Shown here in pieces: positions 36,252-48,212 of a stretch of 64,000 nt of DNA. Location of the stretch: assembly GCA_900109485.1 (NCBI GenBank), contig FOAY01000004.1, positions 248,001-312,000 of the forward strand, read 5' to 3'. Within the stretch, counting starts at the first letter, position 1. Each line of letters opens with the position of its first letter. A program made the translations under genes and the position numbers. This stretch comes from Kosakonia sacchari (lineage in GTDB: Bacteria > Pseudomonadota > Gammaproteobacteria > Enterobacterales > Enterobacteriaceae). Below the pieces are notes generated by a model that did not search any database, had not been told where the DNA came from, and was given only the letters and a program-made list of their open reading frames with translations.

Positions 36252-38321
36252 TTACTGCAGCAGAGAAATATCCGCTACCTGCAGGAACAGTTCACGCAAT
36301 TTCGACAGCAGCGTCAGGCGGTTAATACGCACGTCTTTGTCATCGGCGTTTACCATTACCTTTTCGAAGAACTCATCGACCGGCTCACGCAGTTGCGCCA
36401 GTTCGATCAGCGCTTCCTGATAGCGACCTTCTGCAAAGAACGGCTCCAGCTTATCGCGCAGCACCACCAGATTACCGGCCAGCTTGATTTCGGCCGCTTC
36501 TTTCAGCACCGAGGCGTGAACGATATCGTTCAGCGTTTCATCAGACTTCGCCAGAATGTTGGAGACACGCTTATTGGCTGCCGCCAGCGCCGCCGCTTCT
36601 TCCAGGGTACGGAAGTGCGAAACCGCCTTCATACGCGCATCGAAGTCCGCCGGTTTGGTCGGACGGCGCGCCAGTACGGCCTGAATGGTGTCAACGCTGA
36701 AACCTTCGTCCTGATACCAGGCGCGGAAGCGACCCAGCATAAAGTCGATCACATCATCAACCACGTTAGCGTTGGTCAGCTTGTCGCCATACAGACGCAC
36801 CGCTTCTTCGGTCAGCGTTTGCAGATCCAGCGCCAGATTCTTCTCAACGATAATACGCAGCACGCCCAGCGCGGCACGGCGCAGCGCGAACGGGTCTTTA
36901 TCGCCTTTTGGATGCTGGCCAATACCAAAGATACCCGCCAGCGTGTCCATCTTGTCAGCAATCGCCAGCGCGCAGGCAATCGGGTTCGACGGCAGTTCAT
37001 CACCGGCGAAGCGCGGCTGATACTGCTCGTTCAACGCAACGGCAACATCTTCCGCTTCGCCGTCGTGACGCGCATAGTGCATGCCCATCACGCCCTGGGT
37101 GTCGGTAAATTCAAACACCATGTTAGTCATCAGATCGCACTTGGAGAGCAAGCCAGCGCGGGTAGCATGATTGACGTCAGCGCCAATCTGCCCGGCGATC
37201 CAGCCCGCCAGTGCCTGAATGCGGTCGGTCTTGTCGCGCAGCGTGCCCAGTTGCTGCTGGAACAGCACGGTTTGCAGGCGCGGCAGATGATCCTCAAGAC
37301 GTTTTTTGCGGTCGGTATTGAAGAAGAACTCGGCATCCGCCAGACGCGGGCGCACCACTTTCTCGTTACCGGAGATAATCTGCTGCGGATCTTTCGACTC
37401 GATGTTGGCAACGAAGATAAAGTTCGGCAGCAGTTTGCCGTCGTTACCGTAAACCGGGAAGTACTTCTGGTCGCCTTTCATGGTGTAGACCAGCGCTTCC
37501 GCCGGAACCGCGAGGAATTTCTCTTCGAACTTCGCCGTCAGCACTACCGGCCATTCCACCAGCGAAGTGACCTCTTCCAGCAGGCTGTCGCTCAGATCGG
37601 CATTACCGCCGATTTTGCGCGCCGCTTCTTCCGCATCCGCTTTGATTTTGGCTTTACGCGCATCGTAATCGGCGATCACTTTGCCGCGCTCAAGCAGAAT
37701 TTGCGGATACTGATCGGCATTATCGATAGTGAATTCCGGCTCGCCCATAAAGCGATGGCCGCGGATCACGCGATCGGAATTGATGCCCAGAATCGTCGCC
37801 GGAACAACGGTGTCGCCCAGCAGCAGCGTAACGGTGTGCACCGGACGCACAAACGTTACTTCCGACGCACCCCAGCGCATCAGTTTCGGGATTGGCAGCT
37901 TAGCAAGCGAGGTGGCAACCATGTTCGGCAGCAGCGTTTCGACGCTTTCGCCTTTCACATGGGCGCGATAGAGCAGCCACTCGCCTTTGTCGGTGGTCAG
38001 ACGCTCGGCCTGATCGACAGTAATACCGCAACCACGCGCCCAGCCTTCTGCGGCTTTGCTTGGTTTGCCTTCAGCATCAAACGCCTGCGCAATCGCCGGG
38101 CCGCGTTTTTCAACTTCGCGATCCGCTTGCGATGCGGCAAGTTTTGCCACTTTCAGCGCCAGACGGCGCGGCGCGGCAAACCACTGTACGTCACCGTGAG
38201 CCAGGCCCGCGGCATCCAGTTCAGCGGTAAAGTTGGCAGCGAAGGACTCGGCCAGGCTGCGCAGTGCTTTTGGTGGCAGCTCTTCGGTGCCGATTTCCAC
38301 CAGGAATGTTTTCTCAGACAT
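36252..38321 (-). CDS. glyS: GlyS, glycyl-tRNA synthetase beta subunit
   Basis: Beta subunit of the heterotetrameric bacterial glycyl-tRNA synthetase, needed for tRNA-Gly recognition. The 689-residue product matches the E. coli length and starts [20 protein letters not shown]. It carries an HD-like domain and a C-terminal anticodon-binding region (DALR-like). It lies 9 bp after glyQ and both face away from the microcin locus. It forms the right boundary of the accessory insertion. A long antisense open frame across it is a codon-bias artefact. Confidence 0.98.
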   Translation of the reverse strand: MSEKTFLVEIGTEELPPKALRSLAESFAANFTAELDAAGLAHGDVQWFAAPRRLALKVAKLAASQADREVEKRGPAIAQAFDAEGKPSKAAEGWARGCGITVDQAERLTTDKGEWLLYRAHVKGESVETLLPNMVATSLAKLPIPKLMRWGASEVTFVRPVHTVTLLLGDTVVPATILGINSDRVIRGHRFMGEPEFTIDNADQYPQILLERGKVIADYDARKAKIKADAEEAARKIGGNADLSDSLLEEVTSLVEWPVVLTAKFEEKFLAVPAEALVYTMKGDQKYFPVYGNDGKLLPNFIFVANIESKDPQQIISGNEKVVRPRLADAEFFFNTDRKKRLEDHLPRLQTVLFQQQLGTLRDKTDRIQALAGWIAGQIGADVNHATRAGLLSKCDLMTNMVFEFTDTQGVMGMHYARHDGEAEDVAVALNEQYQPRFAGDELPSNPIACALAIADKMDTLAGIFGIGQHPKGDKDPFALRRAALGVLRIIVEKNLALDLQTLTEEAVRLYGDKLTNANVVDDVIDFMLGRFRAWYQDEGFSVDTIQAVLARRPTKPADFDARMKAVSHFRTLEEAAALAAANKRVSNILAKSDETLNDIVHASVLKEAAEIKLAGNLVVLRDKLEPFFAEGRYQEALIELAQLREPVDEFFEKVMVNADDKDVRINRLTLLSKLRELFLQVADISLLQ

Positions 38322-38330
38322 GGCCGCCTC

Positions 38331-39242
38331 TTATTTATTTCTGTTGCACATCGGGAAGCCAAGGGCTTCACGGGAAGCGTAATACGCTTCAGCGACTGCT
38401 TTGGTCAGCGTACGGATACGCAGGATATAGCGCTGACGTTCCGTTACGGAGATGGCTTTACGCGCATCCAGCAGGTTGAAGCTATGGGCGGCTTTCAGAA
38501 TGCGTTCATACGCAGGCAGCGGCAGCGGGTTTTCCAGCGCCAGCAGCTTCTGCGCTTCTTTTTCATACTGCTCGAAGCAGCTGAACAGGAAGTCCACGTC
38601 TGCGTATTCAAAGTTGTAAGTGGACTGCTCCACTTCGTTCTGATGGAAGACGTCGCCGTAAGTGGTTTTACCCAGCGGGCCGTCGCTCCAGACCAGGTCG
38701 TAAACGCTGTCTACGCCCTGAATGTACATCGCCAGACGTTCCAGACCGTAAGTGATCTCGCCGGTAACCGGTTTGCACTCCAGACCGCCCACCTGCTGGA
38801 AGTAAGTGAACTGCGTCACTTCCATGCCGTTCAGCCAGACTTCCCAGCCGAGCCCCCAGGCGCCCAGCGTCGGGTTTTCCCAGTTATCTTCCACGAAACG
38901 AATATCGTGAATCGTCGGATCCATACCCAGCTCTTTCAGTGACCCGAGGTACAGCTCCTGAATGTTATCCGGGGAGGGTTTAATCACCACCTGGAACTGG
39001 TAATAGTGCTGTAAGCGGTTCGGGTTTTCGCCATAACGGCCATCGGTCGGGCGGCGGGATGGCTGGACATAGGCAGTCGCCATCGGTTCTGGCCCCAGCG
39101 CGCGCAGACTGGTCATCGGGTGGGAGGTGCCGGCGCCAACTTCCATGTCCAGAGGTTGAACGATGGTGCAGCCCTGACGGGCCCAATAATCCTGTAAGGT
39201 CAGGATCAGACCCTGAAAGGTCCTGGTATCAAACTTTTGCAT
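38331..39242 (-). CDS. glyQ: GlyQ, glycyl-tRNA synthetase alpha subunit
   Basis: Catalytic alpha subunit (303 residues, same as E. coli) that activates glycine and charges tRNA-Gly. Class II synthetase motifs are visible: [23 protein letters not shown] split over motif regions near 40-62, and [24 protein letters not shown] over motif 3 near 150-175. The start [11 protein letters not shown] is canonical. It is the first gene of glyQS. Confidence 0.98.
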   Translation of the reverse strand: MQKFDTRTFQGLILTLQDYWARQGCTIVQPLDMEVGAGTSHPMTSLRALGPEPMATAYVQPSRRPTDGRYGENPNRLQHYYQFQVVIKPSPDNIQELYLGSLKELGMDPTIHDIRFVEDNWENPTLGAWGLGWEVWLNGMEVTQFTYFQQVGGLECKPVTGEITYGLERLAMYIQGVDSVYDLVWSDGPLGKTTYGDVFHQNEVEQSTYNFEYADVDFLFSCFEQYEKEAQKLLALENPLPLPAYERILKAAHSFNLLDARKAISVTERQRYILRIRTLTKAVAEAYYASREALGFPMCNRNK

Positions 39243-39378
39243 ATTCTTTCGTGCTGGATACGTGTGGATTTAAAGGAAGCGACCAGTATACCCGCTGGCT
39301 GCAAGATATACAGTATGAAACCGAGGTGTTTAAGGAAAATTGGGAAATTCACACGGCCGCGGGCCGCGTTCTGGACGC

Positions 39379-39678
39379 TTAGCGCATCGAAAGATGTAGA
39401 AACTGGCCTTCTGCGTCAAAAGCGCAGACAAACGCCTCGCTACGGGGGGTCATACCGCGCATTTCGTAGCTGCCGCGAAACTGTTCAAAACCGGTAACGG
39501 CAATTTTTTGCGCGGCGGTATTGTAGCGATGCGCGGCGTTTTGCCGGCATAACTGCTCCATATCGAGGGAGTGAACCGGGTCCGGTCTGGCGTTTTGCGC
39601 GCGCTGCACGGGCGTGCCCGGCGCGGCGCTGCATCCTGCCACTAACAGCAGCAACATTGGTACAAGAGATTTCATCAT
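39379..39678 (-). CDS. ysaB: YsaB, small lipoprotein
   Basis: A 99-residue lipoprotein, the same length as E. coli YsaB. The lipobox is VAGC followed by SAAPG. The C-terminal half is well conserved (MEQLCRQNAAHRYNTAAQK, FRGSYEMRG, FVCAFDAEGQFLHLSMR) with two Cys that could pair. Function unknown. Starts are ambiguous: GTG at 39687 and ATG at 39678 or 39675; 39678 gives the E. coli length. It lies upstream of glyQ on the same strand and divergent from wecH. Confidence 0.88.
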   Translation of the reverse strand: MMKSLVPMLLLLVAGCSAAPGTPVQRAQNARPDPVHSLDMEQLCRQNAAHRYNTAAQKIAVTGFEQFRGSYEMRGMTPRSEAFVCAFDAEGQFLHLSMR

Positions 39679-39847
39679 TTTTATCACTGCTCTGTTCGCT
39701 GGCTGTTATTTTTAAAGGGTAAGAGCACTAGTTTTGCAAATCTGTGGAAAACTGCACAAGCGGATGCGGAAAAACTCAGAATTATCCAGAGCGTCAGGTG
39801 GATAAATGGCAGGTCAGAGGATATTTAACGTTAAAACAGAGGAACTG

Positions 39848-40843
39848 ATGCAGTCGAAAATTTACTGGATAGATAATCTGCGAGGGATAGCCTGTTTGAT
39901 GGTGGTGATGATCCATACCACCACCTGGTACATCACCAACCCGGCCAGCATTACCACTTTCGACTGGAATGTCGCGAATCTGCTGAATTCCGCCTCCCGC
40001 GTCAGCGTGCCGCTGTTTTTTATGATTTCGGGTTATCTCTTTTTTGGCGAACGCAGCGCGCAGCCGCGTCATTTCCTGCGCATCGCGCTGTGTCTGGTGT
40101 TTTACAGCCTTATCGCCCTGCTCTATATCATGCTGTTTACCTCGATTAACAGCGAGTTATCTCTGCGCTACTTGCTGCAAAAACCGGTGTTCTACCATCT
40201 GTGGTTTTTCTTTGCGATTATCGTTATCTACCTGGTTTCGCCGTTGATTCAGGTGAAAGCGCTCAGCGGCAAAATGCTGCTGGCGCTGGTCATAGTGATT
40301 GGCATCGTGGCTAACCCAAATACGGTGTCGCAGAAGATCGGCCATTTTGAATGGTTACCCATCAACCTCTACATCAGTGGCGACACGTTTTACTACATCC
40401 TTTACGGCATGCTGGGGCGGGCGATCGGCATGATGGAGACGCAAAGACGGCAGCTCACGCTTTTCAGCGCGGCGATATTTTTGCTGGCGATCTGGGGAAT
40501 TTCGCGCGGTACGCTGCACGAGCTGAAGTGGCGTGGCAACTTTGCCGACACCTGGTATCTCTACTGCGGTCCGCTGGTGTTCCTCTGCGCCATCGCGCTG
40601 TTCACGCTGGTTAAAAATACGCTGAACGATCGCACGCTGCCTGGCCTGGCGCTGATTTCGCGCCACTCGCTGGGGATTTATGGTTTCCATGCGCTCATTA
40701 TCCATGCGCTGCGCACGCGTGGCGTGGAGCTGCGCAACTGGCCGCTACTCGATATCGTGTGGATTTTTGTCGCCACGCTGCTGGCAAGCCTGGCGCTGTC
40801 GATGCTGGTTCAGCGCCTCGACCGATGGCGTTTCGTTAGCTAG
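39848..40843 (+). CDS. wecH: WecH, O-acetyltransferase for enterobacterial common antigen
   Basis: A 331-residue integral membrane acyltransferase (acyltransferase_3 family), the same length as E. coli WecH (YiaH). It has about ten helices and the N-terminal catalytic motif [20 protein letters not shown], including the conserved His. It O-acetylates N-acetylglucosamine residues of enterobacterial common antigen. The ATG at 39848 is preceded by AGAGGA and matches the E. coli start; an in-frame ATG 42 bp upstream was rejected. Its 3' end overlaps the convergent regulator gene by 8 bp. Confidence 0.94.
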   Translation: MQSKIYWIDNLRGIACLMVVMIHTTTWYITNPASITTFDWNVANLLNSASRVSVPLFFMISGYLFFGERSAQPRHFLRIALCLVFYSLIALLYIMLFTSINSELSLRYLLQKPVFYHLWFFFAIIVIYLVSPLIQVKALSGKMLLALVIVIGIVANPNTVSQKIGHFEWLPINLYISGDTFYYILYGMLGRAIGMMETQRRQLTLFSAAIFLLAIWGISRGTLHELKWRGNFADTWYLYCGPLVFLCAIALFTLVKNTLNDRTLPGLALISRHSLGIYGFHALIIHALRTRGVELRNWPLLDIVWIFVATLLASLALSMLVQRLDRWRFVS

Positions 40844-41756
40844 CCGTTCGCGCCCGCGCCCGGTGCAACTGGCGCGGCGAAGAGAACCCGGCGGCCAGCG
40901 CCGCCTGCTCCGCGCCGTGCCCCTGCAACAAGCACTGCTCGGCAATCACCAGGCGTAACTGTTCAAGGTAGTCGCGCACGCTGATACCCAGATGTTGCTG
41001 GAAAAGACGCGTCAAATGCCGCGGGCTGACGTGCGCACATTCGGCGATTTCCGCCAATTGCCACGCTTTTTGCGGCTCGGCGGTGAGCGCATCCTGCGCC
41101 CGATGCACTGCCGGATGCAGATGATTGCGGTAACGCAGCCACGGCGAAATCTGCGGATCGTCGCCGGAACGGCGGAACCAGACCACCATCTCACGCGCCA
41201 CCGCCAGCGCCGTTTCCGGCCCCCGCAGGCTGTTGATCAAATGTAAGGCCAGATCGATGCCGGAGGTGATGCCCGCGCTGGTCCAGATGCCGCGATCTTC
41301 AATAAAGATACGGTTCTCTTTCACCTGCGCCGTCGGCGCTGCCGCTTTTAAACGCGCAATCACATCATGATGCGTGGTGCACTGCACGCCGCTCAACAAC
41401 CCGGCTTTCGCCGCCAGCACAGCGCCCGAACAGACGCACATCAGAGTAATGCTCTGATTGTGGATCTGCGGTTGCAGGCGCATCAGCCAGTGCAGTACGA
41501 GACTGGCCTGCGGCGTGTTGAAAAACTTCGCCGAATCGCTGACGCCGGGCAACACCAGCAAACTGCCTGCCGGCAATGTTTCCGGCAGCGGCGAGATGTT
41601 GCCCATATTCAGGCCAATCGATGTGGGCACTTCGGCGTCTGGCCCGATGTAATGCAGGCGGAAAGCATCCTGTGCCAGCACGAATGTTTCCGCCGGGCCG
41701 GCCATATCCAGCGCCAGCACTCCCGGCAACATCACAAACCAGACATCTGTCGTCAT
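40836..41756 (-). CDS. GlxA-type AraC-family transcriptional regulator
   Basis: A 306-residue regulator with an N-terminal DJ-1/PfpI (glutamine amidotransferase-like) domain. Its elbow Cys lies in [15 protein letters not shown] (about 106). The C-terminal AraC-type double helix-turn-helix (about 205-300) contains [20 protein letters not shown]. Proteins of this layout often control amine or nitrogen-compound catabolism, but the ligand is not predictable here. It overlaps the upstream hydrolase gene by one base (TAATG), so both are one operon. The C-terminus (RARARTAS) is short after the second HTH. Confidence 0.85.
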   Translation of the reverse strand: MTTDVWFVMLPGVLALDMAGPAETFVLAQDAFRLHYIGPDAEVPTSIGLNMGNISPLPETLPAGSLLVLPGVSDSAKFFNTPQASLVLHWLMRLQPQIHNQSITLMCVCSGAVLAAKAGLLSGVQCTTHHDVIARLKAAAPTAQVKENRIFIEDRGIWTSAGITSGIDLALHLINSLRGPETALAVAREMVVWFRRSGDDPQISPWLRYRNHLHPAVHRAQDALTAEPQKAWQLAEIAECAHVSPRHLTRLFQQHLGISVRDYLEQLRLVIAEQCLLQGHGAEQAALAAGFSSPRQLHRARARTAS

Positions 41757-42292
41757 TAGCGTTCCAGAATTTCGTGGACGGTTTTAATCGTGGCGAAGCG
41801 GCCTTCCAGCACCGTTTCAGTGCGATGGCGCAACGCATCGCAATCCAGCGTAATCCCTTTATGCGTCATCGGGAAGGTCAGCGTCGCTTCGCTGGCAAAC
41901 GTCACACGATAACCCAAATCCGACGCCACGCGCGCCGTGGTTTCGCAGCACTGTTCAGTGCGGATACCGCAGATAATCAGGTGGTTGATATCACGCGCGC
42001 GCAGCCAGTGATCCAGGCCGGTATCGGTAAAGGCATTGTGCACATGCTTATAAAAGGTCACGGCCGGTTGATGCGTCAGAAAAGGCATCGGCGCAACAAA
42101 ACCACTTTCCAGCGAGAAGGGGCCGCTGTCTGCAACGTGAAAGATATCGACAACCGGAATGCCGCGCGCTTCACAGCCGGAAATCAGAGCAGAAATGGCC
42201 TGCTGAAAGGCAGGAAAATCCTTCTCCTGCCAGTATTCACGATGAAAGAAAGATTGTTGTGTATCGATATTGATAAGGGCGGTACGTGACAT
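41756..42292 (-). CDS. isochorismatase-family cysteine hydrolase
   Basis: A 178-residue cysteine hydrolase. The candidate catalytic triad is Asp10 (LINIDTQQSFF), a Lys in TFYKHVHNAF and the Cys in CGIRTEQCCETTAR; the cis-peptide region precedes it. Members split N-carbamoyl or other amide compounds or isochorismate. The substrate is unknown. It is cotranscribed with the GlxA-type regulator and occupies the position where E. coli K-12 has yiaAB. The flanking 42293-42413 gap contains no gene. Confidence 0.85.
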   Translation of the reverse strand: MSRTALINIDTQQSFFHREYWQEKDFPAFQQAISALISGCEARGIPVVDIFHVADSGPFSLESGFVAPMPFLTHQPAVTFYKHVHNAFTDTGLDHWLRARDINHLIICGIRTEQCCETTARVASDLGYRVTFASEATLTFPMTHKGITLDCDALRHRTETVLEGRFATIKTVHEILER

Positions 42293-42413
42293 TTCAGGAC
42301 TCCTTGCTCAGTGGGGATAACGCTATTCTGGCAAGGAGTGTTACGTCTGCTAAGACCAAAAAAGGACAACCTCAGGGTGATTCCGGCCCACTGAAGAAAG
42401 TGAGCCGGAACGG

Positions 42414-43868
42414 TCAGGACATCAGCGGCAACAGTTGCTGATAGATGCGCCGGAACGTCTCGCGACGCGAAGCGTACCCATCATGACGTTCGGCGTTCGG
42501 CAGGTGTTGTTGTTCAATGGGAAGCTGCGGTAGCAGCGTTGCCAGCGGAACATCCGGGTTCACCGCGACCTGCGCCAGCCGCGCCGCGCCCAGCGCCGGG
42601 CCAACATCGCCGCCGGTACGGTAATCGAGTTGCAGGCCGCTGATATCCGCCAGCATTTGCCGCCACCAGGCGCTGCGCGCGCCGCCGCCGATAAGCGTAA
42701 TACTCTTCGGCGTCACGCCGCAGGCATGCACCACATCCATACCATCCGCCAGCGCATAACCCACGCCTTCCAGCACCGCGCGCGCCAGTTCGCCCTGCCC
42801 GTGCTGATGCGTCAGGCCAAAGAAAACGCCTTTCGCCTGCGGGTTGTTGTGCGGCGTGCGTTCGCCGGAAAGGTAGGGCAGAAACCAGAGATCGCCCGCC
42901 TTGTCGTCCGCCTGTTCCGCCGCGTGGATCAACGCGGGCACCGATTCCAGCCCCGTCAGCCTTGCTGCCCAGTCCAGGCAGGAGGCGGCGCTAAGCATCA
43001 CCGACATCAGGTGCCAGCGCCCGGGCAGCGCGTGGCAAAAGCTATGTACTGCGCTCTCCGGCTTGCTCAGAAACCCTTCGCTGACCGCGAAATAAACGCC
43101 GGACGTCCCCAGCGAGAGCATCGCCTGCCCGGCATCGGCCATACCCACGCCCACAGCGCCCGCCGCATTGTCACCGCCGCCCGCCACCACCGGAACAACG
43201 GGCATCGACCAGCGTCGTGCCACCTCCGGCAGCAGTTCGCCGGTTATTTCGCTGCCTTCAAACAGCGCAGGCATATGTGCGCGAGTGAGCGAGCAGGCCG
43301 CCAGCATCTCATCGCTCCAGTCGCGCTTCGCGACATCCAGCCACATAGTGCCCGCAGCATCCGACATATCGCTGGCAAAAACGCCGGACATTTTCAGACG
43401 CAGGTAATCTTTGGGCAGCAATACTTTCGCGACTCTGGCGAAGACGTCCGGCTCGTGGCGCTGAACCCACAGCAGCTTCGGCGCGGTAAAACCGGGCATC
43501 ATCAGATTGCCGGTAATGGCGCGGGAATTTTTCACCTGCGCTTCCAGCAGCTTGCACTCTTCGCCGCAGCGGCCGTCATTCCACAAAATAGCCGGGCGAA
43601 GCACACGGTTTTCGTTATCCAGCAGCGTGGCGCCGTGCATCTGCCCGGCAAGCCCGATGGCCTTCACCTGCTGTAGCGAATGCGCGGCGGCCAGCGCCTG
43701 AATTGCACGATCCGTTGCCTGCCACCACTGTTCAGGATCCTGCTCGGACCATAATGGCTGCGGGCGCGATACGCTGAGTTTTTCCGTATGAGAGGCCAGC
43801 ACATCCCCCTGCTCACCGAGCAGAATAGCCTTCACGCCTGAGGTGCCGAGATCGATCCCGATATACAT
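42414..43868 (-). CDS. xylB: XylB, D-xylulokinase
   Basis: Cytoplasmic FGGY-family kinase that phosphorylates D-xylulose to D-xylulose 5-phosphate. The 484-residue product matches E. coli XylB in length and start (MYIGIDLGTSGVKAILL). The substrate motif GQMHGATLLD, ATP-site regions GGGDNAAGAVG and LIGGGARSAWWRQ, and catalytic Asp region are present. AGGAG lies 8 bp before the ATG at 43868; an in-frame GTG 9 bp upstream is too close to it. It is 50 bp after xylA, in the xylAB operon. Confidence 0.97.
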   Translation of the reverse strand: MYIGIDLGTSGVKAILLGEQGDVLASHTEKLSVSRPQPLWSEQDPEQWWQATDRAIQALAAAHSLQQVKAIGLAGQMHGATLLDNENRVLRPAILWNDGRCGEECKLLEAQVKNSRAITGNLMMPGFTAPKLLWVQRHEPDVFARVAKVLLPKDYLRLKMSGVFASDMSDAAGTMWLDVAKRDWSDEMLAACSLTRAHMPALFEGSEITGELLPEVARRWSMPVVPVVAGGGDNAAGAVGVGMADAGQAMLSLGTSGVYFAVSEGFLSKPESAVHSFCHALPGRWHLMSVMLSAASCLDWAARLTGLESVPALIHAAEQADDKAGDLWFLPYLSGERTPHNNPQAKGVFFGLTHQHGQGELARAVLEGVGYALADGMDVVHACGVTPKSITLIGGGARSAWWRQMLADISGLQLDYRTGGDVGPALGAARLAQVAVNPDVPLATLLPQLPIEQQHLPNAERHDGYASRRETFRRIYQQLLPLMS

Positions 43869-43918
43869 AGTGACCACTCCTGTTGATGTGCGCCGCGTTG
43901 CCCGCGGCGCGACACCGG

Positions 43919-45241
<1,323 letters not shown>

Positions 45242-45305
45242 AATGAGCTCCATTGGCGAGTGAACAATTCTGAAGTAATACTGGATTCTCTCTCTGGCTT
45301 GCTCA

Positions 45306-45321
45306 ATTACGTTATTTCACA
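45306..45321 (-). promoter_or_regulatory. possible CRP site upstream of xylA
   Basis: The minus strand reads TGTGAAATAACGTAAT, one good CRP half-site (TGTGA) and a poor second half. The surrounding sequence (CAATTACGTTATTTCACACCGC) is recalled as conserved with the E. coli xylA promoter, which is CRP-activated. Confidence 0.45.
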
Positions 45322-45451
45322 CCGCTATTAAGAGAATGCACAAACGTGCGCTGGCTCGCAAAATAACGCCGATAATTGTTGCGTGTCGCCTTCCTCTTTT
45401 TTATGCAAAATCGGTTTTGCTTTTTTTAAAATAAGATCGCGGTCATAAATC

Positions 45452-45498
45452 AGCAAATAAACCAAAAAACGTAATGCGTGGATAAAAATCAGTAATTG
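45452..45498 (+). promoter_or_regulatory. probable XylR operator upstream of xylF
   Basis: Two imperfect direct repeats, AAATAAACC...CGTAATG (45455-45475) and GATAAAAATCAGTAATTG (45481-45498), lie about 95-135 bp before xylF. They match in layout the E. coli xylF-side XylR site as recalled. XylR is encoded in this window. Confidence 0.55.
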
Positions 45499-45590
45499 CT
45501 AACTTAACGTTCCGTGTTAAAAATTTGCTCGTCCAAAGCAGTGCATGTTTCTTTTATCTCGCTCATCACCCTACGAAAGGTATTACTATT

Positions 45591-46583
45591 ATGAAGATAA
45601 AGAACCTTTGCCTTACACTCTGCGCCTCCCTGATCCTTGCCAGCGCCGTTGGCCACGCCAAAGAAGTGAAGATTGGCATGGCGATTGACGATCTGCGCCT
45701 TGAACGTTGGCAAAAAGATCGCGATATTTTTGTCAAAAAAGCCGAATCGCTCGGCGCTAATGTGTTTGTTCAATCCGCCAACGGCAATGAAGAAACACAA
45801 ATGTCGCAAATTGAAAATATGATAAACCGTGGCGTTGATGTACTGGTTATTATTCCTTACAACGGTCAGGTATTAAGTAACGTAATAAAAGAAGCCAAAC
45901 AGGAAGGAATTAAAGTTCTGGCTTACGATCGCATGATTAATAATGCCGATATCGACTTCTATATTTCCTTCGACAACGAAAAAGTCGGGGAATTACAGGC
46001 GCAAAGCCTGGTCAAGAAAGTGCCGCAAGGGAATTACTTTTTAATGGGCGGCTCACCAGTGGATAATAACGCCAAGCTGTTCCGCGCCGGGCAGATGAAA
46101 GTTTTAAAACCGTATATCGATAGCGGAAAAATTAAAATTGTCGGCGATCAGTGGGTCGATGGCTGGCTGCCGGAAAATGCGCTGAAAATAATGGAAAACG
46201 CGCTCACTGCTAACAACAACAAAATCGATGCTGTCGTCGCTTCAAATGATGCCACCGCTGGCGGCGCAATCCAGGCGCTTAGCGCCCAGGGGCTGGCAGG
46301 GAAAGTCGCTATCTCCGGCCAGGATGCGGATCTCGCCGGGGTAAAACGGCTGATTAACGGCAGCCAGACAATGACCGTCTACAAGCCGATTACGCAGCTT
46401 GCCAACACGGCGGCGGAAATTGCCGTTGAACTGGGCAACGGCCAGCAGCCGAAAGCAGATACCACGCTCAACAACGGTCTGAAGGATGTGCCATCCCGCT
46501 TGCTGACGCCAATTGAGGTGACGAAAGACAATATCGACGCCACCGTCATCAAAGATGGTTTCCATCAGAAAAACCAGCTCTAG
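45591..46583 (+). CDS. xylF: XylF, periplasmic D-xylose-binding protein
   Basis: A 330-residue periplasmic sugar-binding protein for the high-affinity xylose importer XylFGH. The signal peptide (MKIKNLCLTLCASLILASA) is cleaved after VGHA to give KEVKIGMAIDD. The ribose-binding-type fold is intact, with conserved VQSANGNEETQ, SGQDADLAG and the Asn/Asp/Trp ligand residues of XylF. The ATG at 45591 matches E. coli; an open frame 22 codons longer is not used. A strong hairpin follows before xylG. Confidence 0.97.
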   Translation: MKIKNLCLTLCASLILASAVGHAKEVKIGMAIDDLRLERWQKDRDIFVKKAESLGANVFVQSANGNEETQMSQIENMINRGVDVLVIIPYNGQVLSNVIKEAKQEGIKVLAYDRMINNADIDFYISFDNEKVGELQAQSLVKKVPQGNYFLMGGSPVDNNAKLFRAGQMKVLKPYIDSGKIKIVGDQWVDGWLPENALKIMENALTANNNKIDAVVASNDATAGGAIQALSAQGLAGKVAISGQDADLAGVKRLINGSQTMTVYKPITQLANTAAEIAVELGNGQQPKADTTLNNGLKDVPSRLLTPIEVTKDNIDATVIKDGFHQKNQL

Positions 46584-46590
46584 CACGTTC

Positions 46591-46618
46591 GGCGCGCCTC
46601 TTCATTGCGGGGCGCGCC
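46591..46618. repeat. hairpin between xylF and xylG
   Basis: Two copies of the self-complementary octamer GGCGCGCC (46591-46598 and 46611-46618) pair across a 12-nt spacer. Such a GC stem after a binding-protein gene usually protects its message and lowers expression of the downstream genes. Confidence 0.7.
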
Positions 46619-46670
46619 CTCCGCCTCCTCTTTCAGGCGTTGTCAGACCAGCAAATGACGTGGAGCAGCT

Positions 46671-48212
46671 ATGCCTTATTTACTCGAAATGAAAAACATC
46701 ACCAAAGCCTTTGGTGCTGTGAAAGCCATTGATAATGTCAGCCTGCGACTGAATGCCGGCGAAGTGTTATCACTGTGCGGCGAGAATGGTTCCGGTAAAT
46801 CAACACTGATGAAAGTCCTGTGCGGGATCTACCCGGCGGGCAGCTACGACGGGGAGATCGTGTTTGCCGGCGAAACCTTGCAGGCCAGCCATATCCGCGA
46901 CACCGAACGTAAAGGTATCGCCATCATTCACCAGGAACTGGCGTTGGTGAAGCACCTGACGGTGCTGGAAAATATCTTCCTCGGTACGGAAATCACCCGT
47001 AACGGCGTGATGGATTACGACCTGATGACGCTGCGTTGCGAAAAGTTGCTTAAACAGGTGAGCCTGGCCATTTCGCCGGATACCCGGGTGGGCGATTTAG
47101 GGCTGGGGCAGCAGCAACTGGTGGAGATTGCCAAGGCGCTGAATAAACAGGTGCGGCTGCTTATTCTGGATGAGCCGACGGCCTCACTTACGGAGCAGGA
47201 AACCGCGGTGCTTCTGGATATCATCCGCGACCTGCGCAACCACGATATCGCCTGTATCTACATTTCCCACAAACTCAATGAAGTCAAAGCGATATCCGAC
47301 GTGATTTGCGTCATTCGCGATGGCAAACATATCGGCACCCGCGATGCGACGGGCATGAGCGAAGATGACATCATCACCATGATGGTGGGTCGCGAGCTCA
47401 CGGCGCTTTATCCCAGCGAGCCACATACTACCGGCACGGAGATCCTGCGCGTTGAACACCTGACCGCCTGGCACCCGGTTAATCGCCATATTAAACGCGT
47501 CAACGATGTCTCCTTCAGCCTGAAACGCGGCGAAATCCTCGGTATCGCCGGGTTAGTCGGCGCAGGCAGAACCGAAGCCGTGCAGTGCCTGTTCGGCGTG
47601 TGGCCTGGCCGCTGGGAGGGCGCGATTTACCTTGATGGCAAGCAGGTGGAGATCCACAACTGCCAGCAGGCCATTGCACATGGCATTGCGATGGTGCCGG
47701 AAGATCGCAAAAAAGACGGCATCGTGCCGGTTATGGCGGTGGGAAAAAATATTACCCTTGCGGCGCTGGATCAGTTTACCGGCGTGCTCAGCAGCCTGGA
47801 CGATGCCGCAGAGCAGGCCTGCATTTTACAGTCTCTGCAGCGGCTGAAAGTGAAAACCTCATCGCCAGCGCTTGCCATCGGTCGTCTCAGCGGCGGCAAT
47901 CAGCAAAAGGCGATTTTAGCCCGCTGCCTGCTGCTCAACCCGCGCATTTTAATCCTCGACGAACCGACGCGCGGTATTGATATCGGCGCGAAGTACGAAA
48001 TCTACAAACTCATTAACCAACTGGTGCAGCAAGGGATTGCCGTCATCGTTATCTCATCCGAGCTGCCCGAAGTGCTGGGCTTAAGCGACCGGGTGCTGGT
48101 GATGCATGAAGGCAAGCTGAAAGCCGATCTTATCAATCGTAATCTGACCCAGGAGCAGGTTATGGAAGCGGCACTGAGGAGCGAACATCATGTCGAAAAG
48201 CAACCCGTCTGA
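46671..48212 (+). CDS. xylG: XylG, D-xylose ABC transporter ATPase
   Basis: A 513-residue ATPase with two fused ABC domains, the same length as E. coli XylG. First domain: Walker [10 protein letters not shown], Walker [13 protein letters not shown]. Second domain: the degenerate P-loop GLVGAGRTE, signature [13 protein letters not shown], Walker [13 protein letters not shown]. It powers xylose import through XylH. It overlaps the start of xylH by 23 bp. Confidence 0.97.
   Translation: MPYLLEMKNITKAFGAVKAIDNVSLRLNAGEVLSLCGENGSGKSTLMKVLCGIYPAGSYDGEIVFAGETLQASHIRDTERKGIAIIHQELALVKHLTVLENIFLGTEITRNGVMDYDLMTLRCEKLLKQVSLAISPDTRVGDLGLGQQQLVEIAKALNKQVRLLILDEPTASLTEQETAVLLDIIRDLRNHDIACIYISHKLNEVKAISDVICVIRDGKHIGTRDATGMSEDDIITMMVGRELTALYPSEPHTTGTEILRVEHLTAWHPVNRHIKRVNDVSFSLKRGEILGIAGLVGAGRTEAVQCLFGVWPGRWEGAIYLDGKQVEIHNCQQAIAHGIAMVPEDRKKDGIVPVMAVGKNITLAALDQFTGVLSSLDDAAEQACILQSLQRLKVKTSSPALAIGRLSGGNQQKAILARCLLLNPRILILDEPTRGIDIGAKYEIYKLINQLVQQGIAVIVISSELPEVLGLSDRVLVMHEGKLKADLINRNLTQEQVMEAALRSEHHVEKQPV

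Noticed and set aside
36393-38942. An 849-codon open frame on the plus strand opposite glyS and glyQ
   Set aside because: It mirrors the codon bias of the GC-rich glyS/glyQ genes, has no ribosome binding site and a low-complexity Arg/Gln/His-rich product.
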